A model generated the notes under the pieces. It was not told where the DNA came from. It was given only the letters and a program-made list of their open reading frames with translations, and did no database searches. The translations under genes and the position numbers were made by a program. A DNA stretch of 64,000 bases from Tritrichomonas musculus (taxonomy: Eukaryota > Parabasalia > Tritrichomonadida > Tritrichomonadidae), in assembly GCA_039105265.1 (NCBI GenBank), contig JAPFFF010000015.1:992001-1056000 (forward strand), read 5' to 3'. Positions within the stretch are counted from its first letter, which is position 1. Each line of letters starts with the position of its first letter. Below, piece by piece: positions 38,097-48,300 of the stretch.

Positions 38097-39119
38097 TTAA
38101 AAATCATCGAATACAGGTACGCTTCCAGTGGGAGATAATAATTGTGGTGAGGGAAGTCCGAATTTATATGATGTTGGTGAGCTAAGATCATCTGTAACGT
38201 CACCTAATAATGAAGAGCAACTGATATACTCAAATGGTTGAACAAAATCATGTTGACCAATTGATACTCCAAAAGGCAAGACGCTGTCTCCGCCGAAATC
38301 TGTATTATCATAGTCAACATTGCATTCAACATTGAAGTTGATTGAACTTGTTTGAGGTGGTGGGATAATTAGTGGTGGTGGTAAGAAGCCACCAGTTCTT
38401 CCGATAACCACAGGTTCTGGAATAGGTGAAGAATTTGTTGATGGTTGTGAAAGAGGAGCATCTGACATGTCTAATGAGCCAAAAACTGATTGTTGGTTCA
38501 ATGGGTGAATACCCTTTTGGATATTCTGGAAATCTTGAATGTTTGGTTTAGGAGCAATTTGCAAGGCCGCTGGTCTAGCTTGCTCTAACTTGTTCTTCTT
38601 AGAATATTTTCTAACTTTGCAAGGGATCAAAGTCTTTTTGCCATCAGAATCAACCTTTACTCTTTTAGAAATGGAAGCATTCCATCTGTTCTTGATGGAA
38701 TTATCTGTTCTTCCAGGGATTAAATGTGCAATTGTTGACCACTTTGGACCAAATTTCATGAAATTTTCAAAGATTAAATCATCTTCTTCTGGGGTCCATG
38801 GTGATTTTGTAACATTTGGATCAAGGTTGTTGAACCATCTTTCTCTGCATTGTTTTGGTGTTCTATGAGGGAGAACAGATGTGATTTTTGGCCATGCATG
38901 GCATCCATGTTGTTCAACAAATTCAATGATCATTCTATCTTCATCAGCATTAAATGGTCCTTTTGTAAGCTTTGGATTAATGCATTTTTCCCATCTTGCA
39001 GCAATTTGAGTTGCAGTCCTATTTGGAATGTGTGTTGCAATCACACTCCATTGCTTTCCATATTGTGCAATAAGTTCTCTTAAGAGATTATCTTCTTCAG
39101 TGTTCCAATAGCGTCCCAT
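38097..39119 (-). CDS. MYB transcription factor with three MYB repeats
   Basis: 340 aa. Three consecutive repeats fill residues 2-155: W-x19-W-type repeats opening YWNTEEDNLL, then KGPFNADEDRMIIEFVEQHG (Phe replaces the first Trp of R2) and KSPWTPEEDDLIFENFMKFG, with third helices TQIAARWEKCINP, KQCRERWFNNLDP and NSIKNRWNASIS. This is an R1R2R3 arrangement, which reads an AAC-G core in other eukaryotes. A basic patch (CKVRKYSKKNK) after R3 is a likely nuclear signal. The rest is Pro/Ser/Asp-rich and may activate transcription. Trichomonads have many MYB proteins, some of which regulate iron-responsive genes (established); which one this is cannot be told. Confidence 0.93.
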   Translation of the reverse strand: MGRYWNTEEDNLLRELIAQYGKQWSVIATHIPNRTATQIAARWEKCINPKLTKGPFNADEDRMIIEFVEQHGCHAWPKITSVLPHRTPKQCRERWFNNLDPNVTKSPWTPEEDDLIFENFMKFGPKWSTIAHLIPGRTDNSIKNRWNASISKRVKVDSDGKKTLIPCKVRKYSKKNKLEQARPAALQIAPKPNIQDFQNIQKGIHPLNQQSVFGSLDMSDAPLSQPSTNSSPIPEPVVIGRTGGFLPPPLIIPPPQTSSINFNVECNVDYDNTDFGGDSVLPFGVSIGQHDFVQPFEYISCSSLLGDVTDDLSSPTSYKFGLPSPQLLSPTGSVPVFDDF

Positions 39120-40152
39120 TTTAATTTGTAGTGTTTGTTTCTTGATGAATCAAGGAATAAAATGATCTCAAAACATTATTGAAAAAAATTGAATGCTTTG
39201 ATATATTTATCATTTCACCAATATTCAAATATAAATCCATTGAAAAATCTTATATTTTCTATTCAAAAATTAAAAATGTAACCATATTTTCTTGATGAAA
39301 TATAAGCATTCAATTTTCAATTTTCTGTCCTTTTTTCAATACTTTATCAAGTATTTTTTTGAATTTATTCAAAAGCATTGATTAATAATTTTTTGAATTT
39401 ATTCAAAAGCATTGATTTAGAAGATAAAATTTAAATAGTTTTAATCAATCAAAAAAAGTTTAAAGCTTAATAAACTAATCCATACGTTACATTTTATTTT
39501 AAAATTTGGTATCAAAAAATTAAAATGAAAGGATATAATAATCGTCCAATGTAAAAAGTGTACGATTATTCTATTATATCCATATTTACAATTAGATTAA
39601 GAAATGATTGGTTTTTTTGTTCTATAAAATGGAGTTTAGAAGTGACTTTTGAACGATTATCAATTGATGAAACTTTATTTTATGAAAAATTCAATTGATT
39701 TGAAAAAAACGAACTTGGTGTGAAAATTCAATATCAAGATTCGAAATAAAATAATAATCTATTATTTCCTCACAAAAAATTGAATAAATTGCTCACAAAC
39801 ATTTTCTTATTTTCACAAAATAAAATGTTAAGTACTTATCAATTATTTTTTTTCATTGAATTTTTCAAATAATTTTTGTTCAAAAAGTATTCAATTTGAT
39901 TTAACAAGAATATGGTTATAAATATGAATTTGGCAAACTTGTGGTTATATTTTATTTTTTCATATGATGTGGTTATATTTTCTTAACGCTCTCTTTTTTT
40001 CTGAATAGAATGTGAAATGATGTATTCATGGCTATAAATATGGTTCGGCCATAAAAAAGTATCAGTCAAATGCGCCATTTGGCCAAACAACCGAAATAAT
40101 ATAGAGATGTTATGTGCTAAAGCATGTTTTATATAAAAAAATTCGAATATTA
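39120..40152. other. Intergenic, short tandem duplication
   Basis: Contains a 34-bp unit (TTTTTTGAATTTATTCAAAA and following) present twice at about 39354-39420, and an imperfect hairpin at 39531-39581 (GGATATAATA arms). No gene recognised. Confidence 0.45.
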
Positions 40153-40414
40153 CCATCACTGGACAAGCCTCATATTTTATATATATCGGCCTCATACTAA
40201 TTGTGAAAGCAAAACAAAATTTTGAAAGAGAATTTCTGATTTTTTTTTTTAATCAGAAAAATTTGAATTCATAATATGAGGTTGATTTAAATAGTTTATT
40301 ATAATTCTATATTTTTTTGTGACATGCTATATGAAAAGGTGGCTGAATAATTAATAATAAATGAGCTTTTGCAAATGAACAAAGGAAGAAACAGAAACTT
40401 TTTCAAAGATTCAA

Positions 40415-40564
40415 ATGGAAATTTGCGATTTAAAAGTTGGTGGATATTCAAATATTGAAATTGCCAAGCGTTTTGACATTACACCTCAAGCTATTTATAA
40501 CTCTATCCGAACAACTTTAACAGGAAACCGTTGGACTCCGCATGAATCAAGAGGTGGAGGTTAA
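40415..40564 (+). pseudogene. HTH fragment of a transposase-like protein
   Basis: 49 codons from ATG 40415 (the frame is open slightly upstream). Encodes KVGGYSNIEIAKRFDITPQA, a helix-turn-helix, then NRWTPHESRGGG before a TAA. The HTH plus GGG-linker resembles the N-terminal DNA-binding part of Tc1/pogo-like transposases. It lies inside the TIR element. Confidence 0.55.
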
Positions 40565-40605
40565 AAATACTTAGGTGATGTAGAAATTTCTACTTTCTTT
40601 AAAAA

Positions 40606-41086
40606 AAATAGAAGAATGTTATTTAAATCTGAATTGTCTTAAAACTGTAGAAGCAGTTCAACTTGCCTACGAACTCAGAGCAAATCGTTATTTTCGTTGT
40701 TTACAGATACTTGATTGTTTAAAGAATGTCTTTAAATCTAGTCGTGCAAAACAGAAATTCTAAAGAACGGATTCAGAATAAGTGGTTTGGCTCCATTCGA
40801 TGAAAATGTTATAATGAGCAGTTAATGTATAAATAAAAACATTCCAGAAATAAACGTTCCCAATGCAGGACAGGATTTAACCTCAGAAAAAAACCGGTTG
40901 GAACAATACAATAAAGAAAGTTATTTTCATGCTGATGATATCGATCAAATAATGAAAATAGAATATCCTGCAATCAGAGCCATATTAGAAATAAATAATC
41001 ATTCATCAGGAATAATATTAAATAAACTTCCGTCTTTGTTTATCAAATGCGATAATAACAAATATCAAAAAGTTTCTTTTTATTAA
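40606..41086 (+). pseudogene. Further broken coding pieces of the same element
   Basis: One frame to 40763 encodes CLKTVEAVQLAYELRANRYF, a second HTH-like helix pair. Another frame at 40898-41086 encodes a 62-aa tail (KESYFHADDIDQIMKIEYPA). These are interrupted by stops and frame changes, so the element has no working protein here. No DDE catalytic triad is recognisable. Confidence 0.45.
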
Positions 41087-41543
41087 ATTATTTAATTTAT
41101 CATTCATTTATATGTATTTTTTTTTGTATCATTTTTGTTGATCAAGCTCTTTTTTTCTTGAATTGAACCTGAAAATATAATAAGCATTTCCTTCTTTTGT
41201 AAATGTAATTATTTTTTTTAAAAAAAATAGCCATTAAAGATCATTAAATTGCAAGCCTCCTGATGTTCAGGAGGAAAATGAAAAGGGAAATTTAAAAATA
41301 TCTTTTTAAGAAATTGTTTGTCTTGTTTTTTTCCTTCATAAATATTGAATGTCTTGTTTTTTTCCTCACAAATATTGAATGTCTTGTTTTTTTAATATTC
41401 AAATTCTATGAATTTATTTCTGAAAAATTAAATACAACTCTGAATATTTGATATTTATTATCAAAAAATTTGTATGAAATTGATTGCTTTCACAATTTAT
41501 ATGAGGCTTAATATGAGAATGAATACTCTGTCCAGTGATGGTA

Positions 41544-43470
41544 TGCATTATTATTTTTTTTCTTATTTCTCCATTAAATCAATTTAATAGTATAAATACT
41601 TCTTAATTAAAGGTAGTACATTAGTTTTTATTGGTTTTTATCTAAAAAAAAAAGGATTCATGAATGAGGGCATGGCCAAATTTCTTTTGAACTTAAAAGA
41701 TCCCATAGTTTTAGAAAACTTATACTTTTTCAATTATATTTTGAATAACAGTCAAAGATATAATCTATTTTGAAAAAATCAAAATAGCAAAATATAGAAA
41801 TTTTTAAACGAATATCATAATTATTTAAAGTAATGTATACGTTATATAAAAATAAACAATTTTTCGAACGTACATAAAATAAAAAAATCATTGAAAAATT
41901 GTTAAAAAAATAAAAATATTTTGAGAGAATTTAAAAGCCTATTCAATTTGATATAAAAAATCAAACGAATATTTTTTTTCTATTATTAAACCTCAATTTA
42001 TCCATTTTTTTCTTTTTAAACATAATCTTATTTGTTTGTTTTTATTATATCATTAATAAAATATAAATTCTTATTAGAAAATATTTTGGTCAAATTAAAA
42101 AAATTTATTTTACCCAAAATAAAATTAAAAATGCTCCTACTTATTTATACTAATAGCATATAAAACATTTTTAATAGAAAAATTATAAAATTAATCTGAT
42201 AATTAATATTTTTTAAATTTTGATATAAAAAAATAAACGATGCGAAACTAAAAATGATGCTGATTTATGGAATTCTATATTTAAACTTGATTTAAATGAA
42301 AAAATTGAGAATTTCTATAATCTCATTACAAATTTCAACAAAAATAGATAATGATTTTTCTATTTTAAATAAAAAAAATAATATGAAATTGCATTATCTA
42401 AAAGCCTATGTTCAATCAAAGATGAATATTATATATAAAAATTTGGATGAAAATGTAAAATCATCATAAAATTTTAAAGATGAAAACTTTTTGATAAAGA
42501 TTCTGTAAAAATTTTTTGATTTTATCTTTATTTTTTACTTTTATTTAGTGATTAAATCCAAAAATTTGAAATAATTATTGAATTCTTTTATATTAATTCA
42601 TACTAATTATAAATAATATCATAAACATTAAATCATATTTATATATTAACTAGTTTACTTCAAAATGATCATCGAATTTTAAATGAAGTAAGAGCCGGCA
42701 CCTCAAACATTTTGAATGGCTAGCATTGATTTTTGTTTTCAAAAAATAAGATATTTTGATATTTTAGAATGCAATTTGATTGATGTTTGCTTTTTCTATT
42801 GATATCCTATTATATTTTTAATTTTCTTTAATTCATGTTCAAGTGACGCAATATAAGTATTATAGATTAAAATTTCTTCATCATAATTAATTAAATAAGT
42901 TTGAATTAACAATATGTTTTGAAAAAAAGCAAAGATAATTTCATATGGATTGATTAATAATTTGTAGGTTTTCTTTGAACTGATGAATTATTATATACTC
43001 TATATCTTATCAAAAAAATTGGAAAATGTGCTCCACCAATTCAATTAGGATTTAAGTTTTTGGTTTTTTGTTTTTTTCATACGTTTAAAAATAAACTATT
43101 CAATATACAAAAATCAGATTTTTTAACATTTCTCAAAATTAGCAGTATAATATCTCATCAAAAAGCAAATTTAATCAAAATAATATTAATTTCAGATAAT
43201 ATTTTCTTTAATTTACTTCAATTTGTTTTATAATGTCTTTTACATTTTATTCAAAATTCAAAACTTCATTTATCAATTCAAAACAAAACGCAATTCCCTT
43301 ACTATTTCTGCACAAATAATCAATATCTTCCTAAATTGCAATGCAAAATTAATCAACCAAGTTTTTCTTTATCTGAATTTTTATTTTTTTTAGATAATAT
43401 ACAAATCAAGGACACATTATATACATTTAAATCAAGTTCTCATTAAAACCAAAGGCTTTTAAATATTTAC
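41544..43470. other. A/T-rich stretch, nothing recognised
   Basis: About 1.9 kb of very A/T-rich DNA with no credible open frame, RNA or repeat that I can define. It may contain the left part of the MULE whose transposase fragment follows. Confidence 0.5.
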
Positions 43471-43494
43471 ATGAACAAAATTACGGTGAAATAA

Positions 43495-44130
43495 AATACG
43501 ATGCAAATTCTTCAATCAATGGGGTCTTTTGTTTAGTCCATGGACTTTTGAAGCTCTAATGAATTTTACTTACTTTGATTTAGATTGTACTTTTGAAATC
43601 TTGAATTTATATGTAACTTGCATTCCTCAGTTAGTAATTAAGAACATTTCATTGCCATTAGGCTTTATCGCAGGAGTAGAAGAAAGTTTAGAATTATACA
43701 AAGCTACAACACATTTTAGGAAGGATTAATAGATTACATGAACTGCCTGTGCTGAGCGACCACGGGCCTGGTCTTGTTAAGTTCAGTAAAGATATTAATA
43801 TTCTACAATTCTTCTGTATAAGACACATAATTAATTCAATTGGCCCAGTGTCATTTTTCGGGAAATTAGCAATGAAGCTCTTGATGTCTCAAAGCGAACC
43901 ACAGTTTATGGCTAATTATCAATATGTAATGAAAAATACAAATGGTTGTTTCCAAATCAATAAAGAACCACTTGAGAAAGTGTTAAAGCATTGCATCATA
44001 AGCATTTCAGATGATCAAATTGTAGCTAATCCAAATGTGGATGATGAATCACTAAAGAAAACTGTTTTAGTTAATAGGCATATATCGCAGCTGAGTAGTG
44101 AGGAGTGTGCGGGATCGGGACCAGATAGAA
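43495..44130 (+). mobile_element. MULE (Mutator-like) transposase fragment, cut by the Polinton
   Basis: Plus-strand frames 43500-43729 and 43749-44130 encode successive parts of a MULE DDE transposase: NQWGLLFSPWTFEALMNFTY, the first-Asp region DLDCTFEILNLYVTCIPQ, then LSDHGPGLVKFSKDINILQF with the second Asp, and the following FFCIRHIINSIG. A frame change with a stop at about 43,729-43,749 separates them. The protein-like sequence fades at about 44,130 where base composition jumps, so the rest of the MULE was displaced by, or lies beyond, the Polinton. Confidence 0.75.
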
Positions 44131-44300
44131 TTACGCAAATGGCCCCAATTACTGACCCATAACTGAAGGCCACCTGACTATTTTTGAAATGACCCCAACT
44201 GATGCTCATGACTAGGAATAAATGGCCAGTATCATGGGTGATATAGATGTTCACTCATGACAGCCATTAATGACCCATATTTGAAGGTCACAGTGATCAC

Positions 44301-44345
<45 letters not shown>
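44301..44345. repeat. (CTA)15 microsatellite in the Polinton left end
   Basis: 45 uninterrupted bases of CTA units, 77 bp before the first gene of the element. Perfect purity implies recent slippage or copying. Its partner at the other end would show whether it belongs to the terminal inverted repeat. Confidence 0.9.
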
Positions 44346-44404
44346 GAATTTTCGGCCAAAGGATTTTCAGAGGGGGTCCCAAAATTCAATTTATGGGATT
44401 TGCT

Positions 44405-44410
44405 ATTTTT
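44405..44410 (+). promoter_or_regulatory. Polinton ATTTTT upstream motif
   Basis: ATTTTT 11 bases before the AAATG start at 44422; the same arrangement precedes many genes of the element. Confidence 0.5.
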
Positions 44411-44421
44411 AAATTGCGTAA

Positions 44422-44919
44422 ATGGAAACTGACACGGATCTACTCCTAAAGATCGTAGATGGTATCACCGATTTGCGCCGAGATGTCAAGCATTTGATTA
44501 AGCGTATGAACCATAAACGCAAACCATCTACTGATACCCCAAAGGCTGAAGCACATATCGACACCACTCAGGACACCACTCAGGATGCAAATGACTCACC
44601 TCCTGAGACTCCATCCATTGAACATCCACACTCTCGCTCAAATCGCACCCATATATTCAATCGAAGCAAGTTCCTGGATATTGGGGATCACGACCGATTG
44701 ATCCAATATGTCACATCACAGGTAGTAATCGATGCGGTATCCAACGTGGAACCTCATAAACGCGTATCCCTATTGCGTAAACTAATATCCGATAACCTAA
44801 ACCTAAGTATCTCCATGTATATGACCCAAAAACTACTCAACACCCATATGACTCTAAACGGTCCCCCAAGGGAAACAGCTCCAGACCCCGATGATGAGAT
44901 CGATACAACCGATTTCTAA
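44422..44919 (+). CDS. Polinton protein, unknown, 165 aa
   Basis: First gene of the element. The N-terminus is helical and basic (LLLKIVDGITDLRRDVKHLI), the middle is Thr/Pro/Asp-rich and disordered, and residues about 85-140 are helical (LIQYVTSQVVIDAVSNVEPH, KRVSLLRKLISDNLNLSISM). It may be a small DNA- or coat-associated protein, but no family is recognised. Confidence 0.7.
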   Translation: METDTDLLLKIVDGITDLRRDVKHLIKRMNHKRKPSTDTPKAEAHIDTTQDTTQDANDSPPETPSIEHPHSRSNRTHIFNRSKFLDIGDHDRLIQYVTSQVVIDAVSNVEPHKRVSLLRKLISDNLNLSISMYMTQKLLNTHMTLNGPPRETAPDPDDEIDTTDF

Positions 44920-44969
44920 CCGTAATCCAAAAATATTTTTGCAAAAACCGACCCCATGATGGATGCGTA

Positions 44970-45167
44970 ATGCATTCTCTAGAGGAACCAACATACGGAC
45001 CCGGGATTGCACATCAATCCCTCAAGGAAAATACCTGCATCCACCATGAGACTGGTTTGGGTTGCAAATGCCGGCAAATGCCCGTATTACCCCATAATCC
45101 ACAAGTAATAGCTTACCCAAGGTGTTTAGTGCGCTTGGGCTCTATCACAAATATGGACCGGAAATAA
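44970..45167 (+). CDS. Possible small Polinton ORF, 65 aa
   Basis: ATG in a GCGTAATG context, with ATTTTTGC about 30 bases upstream. The product is Cys/His/Pro-rich without a recognisable domain. May be chance. Confidence 0.25.
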   Translation: MHSLEEPTYGPGIAHQSLKENTCIHHETGLGCKCRQMPVLPHNPQVIAYPRCLVRLGSITNMDRK

Positions 45168-45182
45168 TACGAAAAATCGGTA

Positions 45183-45268
45183 TGGCAGTGGATCGAACTC
45201 ATGCCTGCAGCCGAAGCCCGGAGACATGCTTCATGACCCAACAACTATACCAGTTAGCGCTAACACAT
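45183..45268 (-). other. tRNA-like segment
   Basis: On the minus strand it has an A-box-like start (TTAGCGCTAACTGG), a 4-bp D-arm-like hairpin (AACT-GGTAT-AGTT), a GC-TTCG-GC hairpin in the position of a long variable arm, and GTTCGATCC like a B box. The T-stem and acceptor stem do not pair, so it is not a normal tRNA gene. It could be a decayed tRNA-derived sequence or chance. Confidence 0.3.
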
Positions 45269-45328
45269 ATATGATTCCGATTTGCGATTTAAATTCAAAA
45301 ACAGTATTTTTACCGATGAGAATTTTAT

Positions 45329-45334
45329 ATTTTT
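45329..45334 (+). promoter_or_regulatory. Polinton ATTTTT upstream motif
   Basis: ATTTTT 12 bases before the polymerase start (GGGCAAATG). Confidence 0.5.
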
Positions 45335-45346
45335 ACCTATGGGCAA

Positions 45347-48300
45347 ATGAGCCGGATCACGAATAAGAATTTCGGTGCAATTCCATCAGGAACTGTCAAA
45401 AGCTATATCGATATCGTCAACACTGAGTTCGGTGGCAACATCCCAACCGACACCAAATATATTTCACAGCTGAGCAAACTCGTGAGGTTCCTAAATGACA
45501 ACTCATTTGCAGCTCGCACCGGTTTTGACACCAAGGCTACTCTCAAGGCAACAGACGTTGATACATTCTTCGAGCAATTGCGGATTGAACGCCTTTTGGA
45601 TGATAATGGTTACACAAATAGACTTGATAGCAATACCGATGAGCCCATTGATGTACTTCAACTCAAACTCGAAAGGGCCCGCCAAATACAACATAATATA
45701 GCAGTTGCAGAAGATGCATTACAGGAAGCTATCCAATTGATTCGTGATAATAACACTGAGTATCCACCAATACTCCCACCTCCCACAACCCATAAGATGC
45801 CAATTCCGTATGTTAAGCAGCCTTCATATATCAAGCGATTGAATGACAAACTGGATAGTGATTACTTCAAGCATTTCGATAGAGGTGATTACATGGTTGA
45901 GGACCCCATTGATGTACTCCAGCATATGAATACCCAGGATAGGTTCCATCAGCAGCTGAGGTCTGAACGCCTTGCAGCCGTAGATAAGGATTACTTCAAG
46001 CATTTCGATAGAGGTGATTACATGGTTGAGGACCCCATTGATGAACATCGGCGTATGATGTCCCAGGATAGGTTCCATCAGCAGCTGAGGTCTGAACGCA
46101 AAGTATGTTCGTACTTCAACAAGTATTACCCCGAGTATCTCGACAGAGCTGAAATACAAGATATATTCCGAGACAGGACTAAGGTCACAAAACTGGCTCA
46201 TATTATCGACGACAATGCCAGTATTGATGGTATCCCCAAGGACCCTGAAAATAATGAGATATTCGAGTACCTCAGTGAGTTCGGTCATGAGTTCACATCG
46301 GAACACACCGATTTCCTATTTGTGAATACCCCTGAGGACTATGATAAGGCTGTAGAGGCTTGGCAAAAATATGCCAAATATGCTGATAGTGATTACAGTG
46401 AACGCACAGATATTGATACCCATGAGCCGATATACATATACTACTTCAACTCGATATCCTCATTGAACACCATATATGACGGCTTGCAACTGGTTTATGA
46501 ACGCGAGGTAAAACCATTCAAAATCTATTTCCAACTCTCGGGTGTATTTGAGACCCCCTCTGCTGAGAATACCAATGCATTCCAATATACTGCAAGGGAA
46601 ATCAATTGGAACAACTATAAATCAGCCACCCCAATTGTAGTTCGTGATGAGCAATCGCTTGATATCGTGAAGTACTATATTGAATCAGTACTGCACTCAT
46701 ATGAGACCTCAACATCTGGAACCAAGTTGATTCTCGTAGGAACCATCTCATTCACGGTATCTCGAATGGTCAAGGTCAGTGGTCCAATCAAGGATTTACC
46801 TCCTGAGATCAGAAATAGCAAATTCATCATCACAGACAACGCCGATGACAATCTATGCTGGTACCGATTTCTGGCTGCATGTCTAGATGACCATCTAGTC
46901 GACCCCAAATACAGTTGCAAAACTAAGCACCGTACACAGGCCGCTAAGAAACTCCTATGCGAGGAGCACAATATAGTGTATTCTACTAAGCCATCACAAG
47001 CTGCAATTGACCTCCTGAACAACTATCCGGGGACATCAATTGAATCCATGAAGGCATCTGCCGAGAAGCATCACTTGAATGTGGACATCTATGAGTACTT
47101 GCAGGATCGCAAGGTGTATAACCTTCAGGACCAGTGGAAATACAATAGTGATAACTCATTTAGGAAATCCGCATTGCTGTACACCCAAAATCGAATCATC
47201 CACATAATGTACATCAGGGATGCTGAGAAGCTGACCAACATCCACATCTGCCCAAAGTGTGGCTCATATGCCCATTACGGTCATCAAAATATGAATCGCT
47301 TCAAGAACCATGTTAAGAACTGTGACGGGGTATTTCGAAAGCGATTCATATCCAATCGCGAACCACTACCATACTGTCCACATATACTCAGCAATCCGGT
47401 GTACGAATATTGCTTAGCCTATGGTCTCGAATGGAAACCCAACATATATTACATCACCTACGATTTCGAAACTGTTGAACAGCCTGTGGATACATCTATT
47501 GGTTCATCCACAACCATCAACTCACGACTGATTCCCCTTAGCGTATCATCATGTGTCAAATCGCAATCTGGTTGTACCACAAGGCACTTCTCATTAAGAG
47601 ATTCATCTGAGTTCATCATCAAGTGGATCGAGTGGTTGTTTGAGCAATCCAAGCAGGTATATCACGATAAGGTTCAATACATGAAATCCTTCATCAATCA
47701 ACCAGTTGACAATCTCAAAACCATTGATCGCAACCTGAATGTGATAACCGTATTTGGATTCAACTCGAGTAGATTCGATAGCAACCTATTCAAGGAGTAT
47801 CTCAACTACAGTTCAGAAGGGACTACGTTATGGAGTGTTGAGCCCAATAGCATCATTGGTACCGCATCCTCACTGAAGCAGTTCATATTGAAGTCACCCA
47901 AATACGACACCAAGTTGCGATTCATCGATGCACAATCATTTGTCGCTGGAGGTACATTACGACAATTCGGCGAAGATTTCGGCTCAAGCATGGCTTGCGG
48001 TGTAGACTTTGGGGGAGTTGAGAATAGCTCGAAGGGTGTATTCCCATATGAAGCCATCAACACTGAGAACTACAATGAGGTCCTCTCAAAAGCAGAGCCA
48101 TTTGAGTATGAAGCGTTCTACAGCTATCTCAACCAGAAGAACCCATTGACACCAGATGATTACAAGCTATATCTCGAGGATGCCAAAAACTATAAAACCC
48201 GATGGGACTACCTACTTGCATACAATGATAATGATGTCGAGATGATGATCAAACCCATTGACAACCTGATTGCACTCAATGCTCAGTACAACGTGGACCT

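Larger units (their letters stand above)
40151..41543 (+). mobile_element. TA-flanked TIR DNA transposon with helix-turn-helix ORF remnants, 1389 bp
   Basis: Termini CCATCACTGGACA at 40153-40165 and TGTCCAGTGATGG at 41529-41541 are perfect inverted repeats next to TA at 40151-40152 and 41542-41543. Looser inverted similarity continues inward about 60 bases (CCTCATAT, AATTGTGAAAGCAA). The plus strand holds broken coding pieces. The element is a degraded mariner/pogo-like or related TIR transposon. An internal array of about three 33-bp units (AATATTGAATGTCTTGTTTT) lies at about 41318-41405. Confidence 0.75.

Noticed and set aside
38539-39083. Plus-strand frames opposite the MYB gene
   Set aside because: Cys/Phe-rich antisense shadows of conserved MYB repeats.
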